Shown here: positions 7,587 to 14,776 of the stretch, one piece after another
Layout: each line of letters opens with the position of its first letter
Position numbering within the stretch: position 1 is the first letter of the stretch
Assembly: GCA_946886645.1 (NCBI GenBank)
Contig: CAMPIY010000013.1
Coordinates: forward strand, 1-17,557
DNA length: 17,557 nt
Source: an uncultured Sphingomonas sp.
GTDB taxonomy: Bacteria; Pseudomonadota; Alphaproteobacteria; Sphingomonadales; Sphingomonadaceae
Direction: 5' to 3'
Notes under the pieces: model-generated
Seen by the model: the letters and a program-made list of their open reading frames with translations, nothing else
Told to the model about the DNA's origin: nothing
The model's database searches: none
Program-made: the position numbers and the translations under genes

Positions 7587-9491
7587 ATGGAACGCCGCCT
7601 TTCCGCGATCATGGCTGCCGATGTGGTGGGCTACAGCCGCCTGATGGGCGCGAACGAGGTCGGCACGCTCACCAGCCTCAAAAGTCATCGAAACGAATTG
7701 ATCGATCCGGCAATCGCCGGGCATCAGGGCCGCATCGTGAAGCTGACCGGCGACGGGATGCTGGTCGAGTTCCCAAGCGTCGTGAACGCGGTCGAATGTG
7801 CCACCGAAATCCAGCGGGACATGCGCGCCCGGAACAATGGCGTCGCCGACGACCGGAAGATCGAATTCCGGATCGGGATCAACCTTGGCGACGTCATTGT
7901 CGACGATGACGACCTGTTCGGCGATGGCGTGAATGTCGCGGCCCGGCTCGAAAGTGTTGCCAAGACCGGCGGCGTGGCGGTGTCCCAGTCGGTGCGCGAC
8001 AACGTCGGCAACCGGCTCGACCTGACGTTCGAGGATATTGGCGAGCAGCAACTCAAGAACATCCAGTTCCCGGTGCGAGTCTACAATGTCCTGATCAACG
8101 ACTCCGCCGCCCGCGCCAACCCGGCCGCGTCGCCGGATGGCGAAACGGACGGCGCCGACAAACCCTCGATCGCGGTTCTGCCGTTCAACAACATGAGCGG
8201 CGATGCCGAGCAGGAATATTTCTCGGACGGGATTACCGAAGACATTATCACCGACCTCAGCAAGGTCAGCGGGCTGTTCGTCGTCGGCCGCAACACCAGC
8301 TTTGGCTACAAGGGCATGTCGCCTCACCTGCAGAGTGTGGCCTCGGACCTGGGTGTTCGCTACCTGCTGGAGGGCAGCGTCCGCAAGGCCGGCCAGCGGG
8401 TGCGGGTCAACGCACAGCTCATCGACGGATCGAACGGCGGACACCTATGGGCCGATCGCTACGACCGGGATCTGACGGACATTTTCGCGATCCAGGACGA
8501 GATTACCAAGGCGATCGTCGACCAGCTCAAGATTCGTCTGTTGCCCAAGGAAAAGAAGGCCATCACCCAGGCTCCGACGGACAATGTCGAGGCCTATAAT
8601 TACTATTTGAAGGGCCGGCAGCTTTTCCATGCCTTCACCAGGTCGTACCTGCTGCTGGCGAAGGAGATGTTCGCGAAAGCGGTCGAGATCGATCCAAACT
8701 ACGCCAGGGCCTATGCGGGCATGGCGAGCAGCATCTCGCGCTTGTGGGGGATGTACAATGTTCCCACCAATGCTGCCGACCTGCTGGCGATCACCGACAA
8801 GGCGCTGGCGCTCGATCCGAACCTGGCCGAAGCCCATGCCGCCAGGGGAGAGGCCCTCGCCAACAGCAACCGGCGGCCCGAGGCCATGGATGCGTTCGAA
8901 CAAGCGCTGGAACTTGATCCGAACAGTTTCGACGCCAGCCTGTCCTACGCCCGCTTCTGCGTTACCGAGGGCAAATTCGAGCGCGCCATAGAATTGTACA
9001 CCCGGGCGCTCGAAATCCAGCCCGACGATTCACAGGCGCCCATGCTCCTGCAGATCGTCTACAGGTCGATCGGACAGCTCGACCAGTCCGAGAAATATGG
9101 GCGATTGGGGCTGAAGCGCGCCGAGGAGCAGCTGAAACTTCACCCGGAAAACTCGCGTCCCGCCCAGCTCGGAGCCGCCACGCTAGCCTCGCTTGGCGAG
9201 AAGGATCTCGCCCTGAAATGGCTCGAGCGGGTCAAGCTGATCGACCCGGATGACAATAACGCCCGCTACAATGCCGCCTGCACCTATGCCCAGATCGGCG
9301 AGATTGAGCAGGCGATCGAGATGCTGGAGGAATGGTCGAAATATTGCGGCGCCGAGCAGGAAATGTGGTTCCTGCACGACTCCGATCTCGACCCGATCCG
9401 CGACCATGCGCGATACGCCGGCCTGATCGACAGCATTTCCAGGCGGCGTGTTCCGCAAACGATGGCGCAGCCGCCAATCCCGACGGCCTGA
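7587..9491 (+). CDS. Class III adenylate cyclase with TolB-like and TPR domains
   Basis: A 634-residue cytoplasmic protein. Residues 1-168 are a class III cyclase domain: metal-binding D12 (AADVVGYSRLM) and D56 (KLTGDGM), and catalytic N116 and R120 (GVNVAARLES). K52 and D109 occupy the positions that select adenine, so ATP rather than GTP is the expected substrate and cAMP the product. Residues 193-320 resemble the TolB N-terminal-like region of such cyclases (SIAVLPFNNMSGD, SDGITEDIITDLSK). Residues 335-600 are tetratricopeptide repeats, for protein contacts. No membrane segment or signal peptide is visible. The ATG at 7587 fits the family start MERRL and has GGGGG just upstream. An in-frame ATG at 7455 follows AGGAGAGG directly but would add 44 residues unlike the family. 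It converges on the cyclophilin gene with a 10-base gap. Confidence 0.93.
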   Translation: MERRLSAIMAADVVGYSRLMGANEVGTLTSLKSHRNELIDPAIAGHQGRIVKLTGDGMLVEFPSVVNAVECATEIQRDMRARNNGVADDRKIEFRIGINLGDVIVDDDDLFGDGVNVAARLESVAKTGGVAVSQSVRDNVGNRLDLTFEDIGEQQLKNIQFPVRVYNVLINDSAARANPAASPDGETDGADKPSIAVLPFNNMSGDAEQEYFSDGITEDIITDLSKVSGLFVVGRNTSFGYKGMSPHLQSVASDLGVRYLLEGSVRKAGQRVRVNAQLIDGSNGGHLWADRYDRDLTDIFAIQDEITKAIVDQLKIRLLPKEKKAITQAPTDNVEAYNYYLKGRQLFHAFTRSYLLLAKEMFAKAVEIDPNYARAYAGMASSISRLWGMYNVPTNAADLLAITDKALALDPNLAEAHAARGEALANSNRRPEAMDAFEQALELDPNSFDASLSYARFCVTEGKFERAIELYTRALEIQPDDSQAPMLLQIVYRSIGQLDQSEKYGRLGLKRAEEQLKLHPENSRPAQLGAATLASLGEKDLALKWLERVKLIDPDDNNARYNAACTYAQIGEIEQAIEMLEEWSKYCGAEQEMWFLHDSDLDPIRDHARYAGLIDSISRRRVPQTMAQPPIPTA

Positions 9492-9501
9492 TCAAGCCAC
9501 T

Positions 9502-9957
9502 CTAGGCAACCGTTGCCTTGACGATCTTGCCCGGCTCGCGCGGCGGCTCGCCGACGGGGAGGGCGTCGACATGCTCCATGCCGCTCTCGACATTGCCCCA
9601 GACGGTATATTGGTTGTCGAGGAAGCGCGCGTCGTCGAAGCAGATGAAGAACTGGCTGTTGGCGCTGTTGGGATTGGCGGTGCGCGCCATGGAGCAGGTG
9701 CCGCGGACGTGCGGCTCGTCGTTGAACTCGGCTTTCAGATCGGGAAGGTCGCTGCCTCCGGTGCCGGTCCCGGTCGGATCGCCACCCTGGGCCATGAAGC
9801 CGGGGATAACGCGGTGGAACACCACGCCGTCGTAAAAGCCGTCGCGGGCGAGGCCGGCGATCCGTTCGACATGGCCGGGCGCCAGGTCGGGGCGAAGCTT
9901 GATGACGACGTCGCCGCCGCTCGAAAGGGTGAAGGTCAGGGTATTGGCGTCGGCCAT
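9502..9957 (-). CDS. Cyclophilin-type peptidyl-prolyl cis-trans isomerase
   Basis: A 151-residue cyclophilin, which speeds cis/trans isomerisation of Xaa-Pro bonds during protein folding. The active-site segment FHRVIPGFMAQGGDP (48-61, catalytic R49), the GTGTGG turn, SMARTANPNSANSQFFIC (89-106) and the FLDNQYTVWGNV region are all present. No signal peptide is seen, so it should be cytoplasmic, like PpiB. The ATG at 9957 is preferred because AAGGA lies seven bases upstream; an ATG two codons earlier at 9963 is too close to that site. The reading frame stays open upstream across the mgtE gene, but that part is antisense shadow. It is divergent from mgtE. Confidence 0.95.
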   Translation of the reverse strand: MADANTLTFTLSSGGDVVIKLRPDLAPGHVERIAGLARDGFYDGVVFHRVIPGFMAQGGDPTGTGTGGSDLPDLKAEFNDEPHVRGTCSMARTANPNSANSQFFICFDDARFLDNQYTVWGNVESGMEHVDALPVGEPPREPGKIVKATVA

Positions 9958-10012
9958 CGTCATGTCCTTGAAGCTGGAAGATTGAGGCCGCCATGTAGGA
10001 GTGTCGCGCGGG

Positions 10013-10041
10013 TTGCGCCAGTGCGCGGGGGCGCATAGGGA
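10013..10041 (+). promoter_or_regulatory. Possible sigma70 promoter for mgtE
   Basis: TTGCGC (10013-10018) and TAGGGA (10036-10041) are separated by 17 bases, starting transcription near 10048, about 27 bases before the mgtE ATG. The -10 is poor, so this is tentative. Confidence 0.35.
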
Positions 10042-10074
10042 AGCGCCAAGCGACCATCGGCGAGGGGACGAGGC

Positions 10075-11499
10075 ATGAGCGAGAGCGACATCATCGCTAC
10101 CTCTTCGCCTGAGCAGAATGGCGCCCCGCCCGAGGACCGGGTTCACGACAAGGAAGACCATCTCCGCGCCAGTTTCGTGCGGGAGGTGCTCGATGCGGTC
10201 GCGGACGGCGACGACGAGGCGGCGCGCGGGCTGGTCTCGGACCTCCATCCGGCTGACATCGCCGACCTGATCGAACTCGCCCCGACCGACGAGCGCGCCG
10301 ACCTGATCGAGGCGCTGGCGGGGATCGTCGACGCCGACGTCTATGCCGAATTGAACGAGCACGTCCGCGAGGATGTGATCGACGAGATGGAGCCGCAGCA
10401 GGTCGCCGACCTCGCCGCCCAGCTCGACACCGACGACGCGGTCGCTCTGATCGAGGACCTCGAGCAGGACGACCAGCTCGCGGTGCTGCGGGCGATGGAA
10501 CCCGACGACCGGGCGGCGGTCGAGGAAGCGCTGACCTATCCGGAGGAGACCGCCGGCCGCCTGATGCAGCGCGACCTGATCGCGGTGCCGGAACATTGGA
10601 AGGTCGGGCAGGTCATCGACTATCTTCGCTCCGGCGACGAGCTGGCGACCGACTTCTGGGAAGTGTTCGTCGTCTCGCCCGACCATCATCCCGTCGGAAC
10701 CTGCAAGCTGTCGACCATCCTCCGCTCGCCGCGCACGGCGGCGGTCAGCGACGTGATGGCCCGCAAACAGACGTTGATCCCGGTCGACATGGACCAGGAA
10801 GAAGTCTCTCTGCGGTTCCAGAAATACGCCCTGATTTCCGCCGCGGTGGTCGATTCCAGCGGACGCCTGGTCGGAATGATCACCGTCGACGACATCGTCC
10901 ACATCATCCAGGAAGAAGCGGGCGAGGACGCGCTGTTTCTGTCTGGCGCGGGCGACGGCGACATCAACGAGCCGATCGTCGACACCTACAAGGAGCGGGT
11001 GCGCTGGCTCGCCGCGAACCTGATGACCGCGCTGGTCGCGTCGTCGGTGATCCGCTTTTACGAACATTCGATCGAGCGTCTCGCCGTTCTCGCCGTGCTG
11101 ATGCCGATCGTCGCCGGGGTGGGCGGCAATGCGGGAACCCAGACGCTGGCGGTGACGGTGCGCGCCATCGCCACCAACCAGCTGACGGGCTCCAACCGCT
11201 GGCGCGCGGTGTTCCGCGAAATCCGCGTCGCGCTGATGAACGGGCTGACCATCGCCGTGCTGATCGGAATTGCGGTGACGCTGATCCTCGGCTCGCCGCA
11301 ACTTGGCGGAGTGATTGCGGCGGCGATGCTGACCAATATCGTCATCGCCGGGCTTGCCGGCGTGCTGGTGCCGCTGGCGCTTGAACGGGCCGGGGCAGAC
11401 CCGGCGGTCGCGTCGAGCGTGTTCGTGACGATGGTGACCGACTCGATGGGGTTCCTGGTGTTCCTCGGATTGGCCACCGCGGCGGGGCTGGTCGGCTAA
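10075..11499 (+). CDS. mgtE: MgtE-family magnesium channel/transporter
   Basis: A 474-residue inner-membrane Mg2+ channel. Residues about 30-160 form the acidic helical N domain with its many Asp/Glu residues. Two CBS domains follow at about 165-285; in the family these bind Mg2+ and close the pore when internal magnesium is high. Five transmembrane helices fill residues 310-474. The pore signature GGNAGTQTLAVTVR starts at 350, and D456 in TDSMGF matches the pore aspartate. The start ATG at 10075 has GAGGGG seven bases upstream. The first 25 residues form a low-complexity lead. The next gene starts 38 bases after the stop in the same direction with no terminator between, so the two may be co-transcribed. 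Confidence 0.96.
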   Translation: MSESDIIATSSPEQNGAPPEDRVHDKEDHLRASFVREVLDAVADGDDEAARGLVSDLHPADIADLIELAPTDERADLIEALAGIVDADVYAELNEHVREDVIDEMEPQQVADLAAQLDTDDAVALIEDLEQDDQLAVLRAMEPDDRAAVEEALTYPEETAGRLMQRDLIAVPEHWKVGQVIDYLRSGDELATDFWEVFVVSPDHHPVGTCKLSTILRSPRTAAVSDVMARKQTLIPVDMDQEEVSLRFQKYALISAAVVDSSGRLVGMITVDDIVHIIQEEAGEDALFLSGAGDGDINEPIVDTYKERVRWLAANLMTALVASSVIRFYEHSIERLAVLAVLMPIVAGVGGNAGTQTLAVTVRAIATNQLTGSNRWRAVFREIRVALMNGLTIAVLIGIAVTLILGSPQLGGVIAAAMLTNIVIAGLAGVLVPLALERAGADPAVASSVFVTMVTDSMGFLVFLGLATAAGLVG

Positions 11500-11537
11500 G
11501 CCTTTGTTCTTCGGGGCCGCCCGCCTATCTGGCGGGG

Positions 11538-11939
11538 GTGCCGCTCCATCTCACCAAGGTCGCCGTCGGCTGCGCCAGCCTCGAAGCGCTGCAGAACCGT
11601 ATCGCTCGCCGGGTTTCGGGCGAGGGAGTGGTTCGGGTGCCCACCCGGATGAGGCCGAAGCGGATGGCGGAGCTGATCGGCGGCTCGCTCCACTGGATCG
11701 TCAAGCATCGAATCGTCGCGCGCCAGGAAATCCTCCGCTTCGACGACCGGAGTGACGGCCGGATCGACATCGTCTGCTCCGCCGATCTGCAGCTGGTTCC
11801 GCCCAAGCCCAAGCGCGCGCACCAGGGCTGGCGCTATCTGGAGGAGGATGACGCGCCGACCGGCGAGTCCGACGGCACCGGCCTTAGCGACCTGCCGCCG
11901 CGCCTCTACGGGAAACTGGCGGCATTGGCGCTCGTTTAG
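11538..11939 (+). CDS. DUF1489 family protein
   Basis: A 133-residue protein of the alphaproteobacterial DUF1489 family, function unknown. Family marks include the start MPLHLTKVAVGC, RMRPKRMAELIGGSLHWIVK, RQEILRF, and VPPKPKRAHQGWRYLEEDDAP. It is soluble with no signal peptide. The start is GTG at 11538, within a GGCGGGG tract that may also serve as ribosome site. It follows mgtE by 38 bases and could be translated from the same transcript. Its stop TAG abuts the opposite-strand stop of the GIN-domain gene in the palindrome TAGCTA (11937-11942). Confidence 0.9.
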   Translation: MPLHLTKVAVGCASLEALQNRIARRVSGEGVVRVPTRMRPKRMAELIGGSLHWIVKHRIVARQEILRFDDRSDGRIDIVCSADLQLVPPKPKRAHQGWRYLEEDDAPTGESDGTGLSDLPPRLYGKLAALALV

Positions 11940-12710
11940 CTATTTGCAGCCCGTCACGCTGGCCGATCCCTTGGCGTTGACGGTGCAGGCCGGCTTGCCG
12001 GCGAGCGTCACGGCGGCGAGGCCGATCGCGTCGACCTTGGCGGCGTTGGTCACATTGGCCCTCACGATCGCCGGGCCTTCGGCGCCGATCACCGCGTCCT
12101 TGACGGAAAGCCCTTCGGCGTCGAGCGATGATGTCCCCCGAACGGTCGCGGTCATCTTCGCCGCGCGCCCCGCGATCCGCGCGCTGCCCGCACCGGAAAT
12201 TCCAAGCTTCAACTGGTCGATGTCCATGCTTTCGACGCGGGCCGAGCCGGCACCCTGGATGGCAAGGTCGAAGCCGAGGCCCTTGACCCTGTCGATGGTC
12301 AGCGACCCGGCTCCGTTCAGCCAGGCGGTGCCCAGCTCGTGCGTTCCAACCTCGATCGTCACCGGCCCGCGATTTTCCCCGGGATAGCCGCCCCACCCCC
12401 CGCTCGATGGCCGGACGATCAATGTGCGTCCCTCGACGGCGATAGACAGGCCGTCCAGCGAAGCCTGCGATCCGCTTGCGCGAGCGAACGGCGCGACGTT
12501 GGTTTTCAGCCGGACTTCATAGGGACCGTCGAGCCGAATCCGGTCGAAGCTGGTGACGCTGTAGTTGCGTTGCGCAACGGGTGGCGCGCCAAGCACGCCA
12601 GCCGGCAGACTCGCGAGAAGCAGCAAAGCGAGGATGGGCGGGGACGACTTCAAGGCTCCAGCGGTCTGACGGGACCGATGGAATGTCGTCGGAGGGAGGC
12701 GGTCGATCAT
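11940..12710 (-). CDS. Exported GIN-domain (DUF2807) protein, second copy
   Basis: A 256-residue protein with an N-terminal signal-like segment ILALLLLASLPAGVLGA (26-42), so probably exported to the periplasm or surface. The rest matches the GIN/DUF2807 domain, a right-handed beta-solenoid: FDRIRLDGPYEVRL opens the fold, and GAGS turns recur at 133, 153 and 173, followed by degenerate turns near 192 and 211. Two cysteines near the end (C242, C255) match the spacing in the neighbouring paralogue and could form a disulfide cap. Function of the family is unknown; some members are called adhesin-head domains. The ATG at 12710 is used, with GAGG about nine bases upstream; a signal peptide preceded by 25 residues is long, so an internal TTG near residue 20 is possible. 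It lies 43 bases after the first GIN gene and is probably in one operon. Confidence 0.85.
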   Translation of the reverse strand: MIDRLPPTTFHRSRQTAGALKSSPPILALLLLASLPAGVLGAPPVAQRNYSVTSFDRIRLDGPYEVRLKTNVAPFARASGSQASLDGLSIAVEGRTLIVRPSSGGWGGYPGENRGPVTIEVGTHELGTAWLNGAGSLTIDRVKGLGFDLAIQGAGSARVESMDIDQLKLGISGAGSARIAGRAAKMTATVRGTSSLDAEGLSVKDAVIGAEGPAIVRANVTNAAKVDAIGLAAVTLAGKPACTVNAKGSASVTGCK

Positions 12711-12721
12711 CCGCCCATCCT

Positions 12722-12744
12722 CGCTTCACATGGTTAACGAAGCG
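12722..12744 (-). other. Small hairpin between the two GIN genes
   Basis: CGCTTC and GAAGCG form a 6-bp stem around an 11-base loop containing GTTAAC. In minus-strand RNA the 3' arm overlaps the GAGG ribosome site region of the downstream GIN gene. There is no U tract, so it is not an intrinsic terminator. It may tune translation of the second gene. Confidence 0.3.
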
Positions 12745-12753
12745 TCAAAGCAG

Positions 12754-13473
12754 TTACGAGCAGCGAACGTCGCCCGATCCATGTTTGGAAACATTGCACT
12801 TGGCCCCGCCGGTCAGCTCGACGTCGCCCGAACCCATGATCGAAACATCGGCCGTGCCGCTGGCGTTGGCGGTGATGTTGCCCGACCCGGCGATCGACAC
12901 ATCGGCGGTCTGGGCAGCGAGGCCGCCGGCATTGATGTCGCCCGAGCCCGCGATGGACAGGTCGACGCTGTCGGCCTTGCCCGCCGCGCTGACGTCGCCC
13001 GATCCGGCGATGGCCAGCTTGATCTTGCCCCCGGCTACCGACGCGAGATTCAGGGCGCCCGACCCCGCGACATCGCCGTCGAAATCGCCAGCGACCTTGT
13101 CGATGGCAATCCCGCCCGAGCCGGCGATGGCGGCGCCGCGAAGGGCGGTAGCGTTGACGGTGAACACCGCCTTTCCATCCGACCAGCCCCAGCGGAAGCC
13201 CTTGCGCTTCTTCGGCTTGATTTTCAGCGTGTCGCCCTCGACCACCACGTCGGTCTCGGCGAGCAAATTCTCGCCGCCCTTGGCGCTGACGCCGGGCTGG
13301 CCGCCGGTCACGACCTTGACTTCATAAGGACCGGCAACCGCAATCTTGTCGAACGCGCCGACCTGGTAGCTGCGGGTGACCTCGGGTCCCGGATCGCGCT
13401 CCTCGGCGTCGGCCGAGAAATGGCAGGCCCCGGCCAGCAATGCGGCGACGGCGACAGAAGCAAATCGGATCAT
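12754..13473 (-). CDS. GIN-domain (DUF2807) protein, probable lipoprotein, first copy
   Basis: A 239-residue exported protein. The N-terminus MIRFASVAVAALLAGAC has a hydrophobic core ending at C17; LAGAC is an imperfect lipobox (Ala at -3), so it may be lipidated or simply exported. FDKIAVAGPYEVKV opens the GIN domain as in its neighbour. Seven GSG turns follow at residues 118, 137, 157, 176, 196, 214 and 232, spaced 18-20 residues, as expected for rungs of a beta-solenoid. C226 and C238 lie at the end. A basic patch KPKKRKGFRWGW (86-97) interrupts the fold. The ATG at 13473 is chosen with GGGAG six bases upstream; a GTG one codon earlier is too close. Role is unknown; the family is linked to the cell envelope. 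It has its own promoter-like element at 13504-13533. Confidence 0.87.
   Translation of the reverse strand: MIRFASVAVAALLAGACHFSADAEERDPGPEVTRSYQVGAFDKIAVAGPYEVKVVTGGQPGVSAKGGENLLAETDVVVEGDTLKIKPKKRKGFRWGWSDGKAVFTVNATALRGAAIAGSGGIAIDKVAGDFDGDVAGSGALNLASVAGGKIKLAIAGSGDVSAAGKADSVDLSIAGSGDINAGGLAAQTADVSIAGSGNITANASGTADVSIMGSGDVELTGGAKCNVSKHGSGDVRCS
12823..13130. repeat. Degenerate internal repeat in the first GIN gene
   Basis: Six units sharing a GCCCGA-x-CC-x-GCGAT core recur about every 57-60 bases, at roughly 12825, 12880, 12940, 12998, 13058 and 13113. They encode the GSG solenoid turns, so the repeat is coding and not an array of non-coding units. Confidence 0.7.
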
Positions 13474-13503
13474 CACGCTCTCCCTTCAAGGCGTATTGCA
13501 TCA

Positions 13504-13533
13504 ATAATACACCAAGACAGCGCGGATGCGCAA
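13504..13533 (-). promoter_or_regulatory. Sigma70-type promoter for the GIN gene pair
   Basis: On the minus strand TTGCGC (13533-13528) and TATTAT (13509-13504) are 18 bases apart. The -10 matches consensus at five of six bases. Transcription would start near 13497, about 24 bases before the ATG at 13473. It sits in the 69-base gap after the aspartic protease gene. Confidence 0.6.
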
Positions 13534-13542
13534 GCCCTTAGC

Positions 13543-14610
13543 TTACCGTTTGCACACGACCGCATCCTCGCCCGAAAATATGCGCGAAACACTTTCGGTT
13601 GGCGAAGTGCCGAACATAACGGCGGTCGCCCCGCATCGCCGCAGCTGGAAGCGCACCTTGCGTGCGCGAAAGTCCAGCGAAACCCGGCGGAACACTTCCA
13701 GAAGGTCGCTTCCAAGCAGCAAGGAGGGATCCTTCGACATTCCGAACACGGCGAATGGCGGCACGTCCGCGAAGGCGATCGGCACATCGCGCAGGATCAC
13801 CGATCCCAGCCGCAGTTCGGGGATGACCGCCAATTGCAGGTCGATCGTCACGCCCGTCACCCCGGTCACGGAAACGGTGCTGAACTTGCCCCGCTTTTTG
13901 CGGATCAGCTTGTCGCGAAGCGCCATATTGCCGATCGTGATCTGCGATCCGGTGTCGACGACCGCCTCGACCGACAGCCCGGCGGCCTTGACCTGAGTCA
14001 GGATCAATTGTCCCCTGCGACGGCGCGCCGTGACCACGATCTCGCCATCCATCATCTTGGCGGGAATGCGCGCGTCCTCCGCCTTGATGATGCGCTTCTC
14101 GAAATCCATCATCAGCCGCTGCTCGACCAGGGCGTCGATTCCGATCATCCCGGCACCGCCCAGATCGTCTTCTCGAAGCGCGGGAAGCTCCAGGTCGCGG
14201 AACGTCGCGGCTCCGAACTTCAACTCGTTCACCCGCACGCGGTCGACCCGGGCGCTGGCGGTAATGCCGTGCAAAATCGCGGGCGTGCCGATCGGCAACC
14301 GCAGGTCCTGTGCGACGCGCAGCCCGACGACCGAGGTGTCGGCGCCGCTATCGACCAGGAAACGATAGGGGCCGCGCCCGTTCACCAGGACGTCGACCGT
14401 CATTCGCGTTTCCACCTTGCGGGCGTTGATATCGTTCCCGCCGATGGCAAGCGTATTGTCGATGACGGCCGGCGGCAGTGGCGGCATGGGCGTCGGCGTC
14501 ACCGGGATCGGCTTTCCGATTTTCGGAGGCCTGGCGTCGACCGTCGAAGCGCTCGCGAACGCCGAAATGATCAGTGCCAATGGCGTGATCAGGCGTCCGG
14601 ATGGGGCCAC
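13543..14610 (-). CDS. Two-lobed retropepsin-like aspartic protease, exported
   Basis: A 355-residue protein with a signal peptide (LITPLALIISAFASASTVDA, 7-26) and a proline-rich linker (35-50). Two aspartic protease half-units follow. The first has FLVDSGADTSVVG (D87) and later GMIGIDAL and MMDFEKRIIKAE. The second has AVVDTGSQITIGN (D219) and later LLGSDLLEVF and SLDFRARKVRF. Retropepsins normally need two chains to supply two catalytic aspartates; here both are in one chain, so a self-contained enzyme in the periplasm is likely. The start is GTG at 14610, with GGGAGGA seven to eight bases upstream; the frame is open for 21 more codons without support. Two cysteines (C326, C353) near the end could pair. 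It lies just upstream of two exported GIN-domain genes on the same strand. The substrate is unknown. Confidence 0.86.
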   Translation of the reverse strand: MAPSGRLITPLALIISAFASASTVDARPPKIGKPIPVTPTPMPPLPPAVIDNTLAIGGNDINARKVETRMTVDVLVNGRGPYRFLVDSGADTSVVGLRVAQDLRLPIGTPAILHGITASARVDRVRVNELKFGAATFRDLELPALREDDLGGAGMIGIDALVEQRLMMDFEKRIIKAEDARIPAKMMDGEIVVTARRRRGQLILTQVKAAGLSVEAVVDTGSQITIGNMALRDKLIRKKRGKFSTVSVTGVTGVTIDLQLAVIPELRLGSVILRDVPIAFADVPPFAVFGMSKDPSLLLGSDLLEVFRRVSLDFRARKVRFQLRRCGATAVMFGTSPTESVSRIFSGEDAVVCKR

Positions 14611-14678
14611 GGTCGCTTCCTCCCTTGAGGGACGAAGCGAACCTAATCCCGATCCCCTCCCGCTTCCACGCAAAGCTT

Positions 14679-14709
14679 ACGGACGGCGGTATCTTTCGAC
14701 GGACGGCGG
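14679..14709. repeat. Direct repeat upstream of the aspartic protease gene
   Basis: ACGGACGGCGG occurs at 14679-14689 and 14699-14709, exactly 20 bases apart, which is two DNA turns. It lies about 70-100 bases upstream of the protease GTG, where an activator or repressor could bind side by side. Confidence 0.4.
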
Positions 14710-14718
14710 CCGATCAGC

Positions 14719-14760
14719 CCAAATGAAAAGGGCGCCCCGAAGGACGCCCTGATCATTTGG
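14719..14760 (-). terminator. Intrinsic terminator of carD
   Basis: The inner stem AGGGCG/CGCCCT (14729-14734 and 14745-14750) is followed on the minus strand by four U residues, and outer arms CCAAATGA and TCATTTGG (14719-14726, 14753-14760) extend the palindrome. It lies 17 bases after the carD stop and separates carD from the aspartic protease gene. Confidence 0.75.
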
Positions 14761-14776
14761 CCGGGAAGTAAACGCC

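Noticed and set aside
9958..11301. Upstream extension of the cyclophilin frame to about 599 codons
   Set aside because: The extra part is the complement of mgtE, low in complexity; the cyclophilin itself begins at a well-placed ATG with AAGGA upstream.
12823..13130. Regular repeats suggesting a CRISPR array
   Set aside because: Units are degenerate, in frame, and encode GSG turns of a beta-solenoid; there are no unique spacers or cas genes.
12730..14628. A 632-codon plus-strand frame across the GIN and protease genes
   Set aside because: Antisense to genes with signal peptides, conserved motifs and good ribosome sites; its own translation shows no domain.
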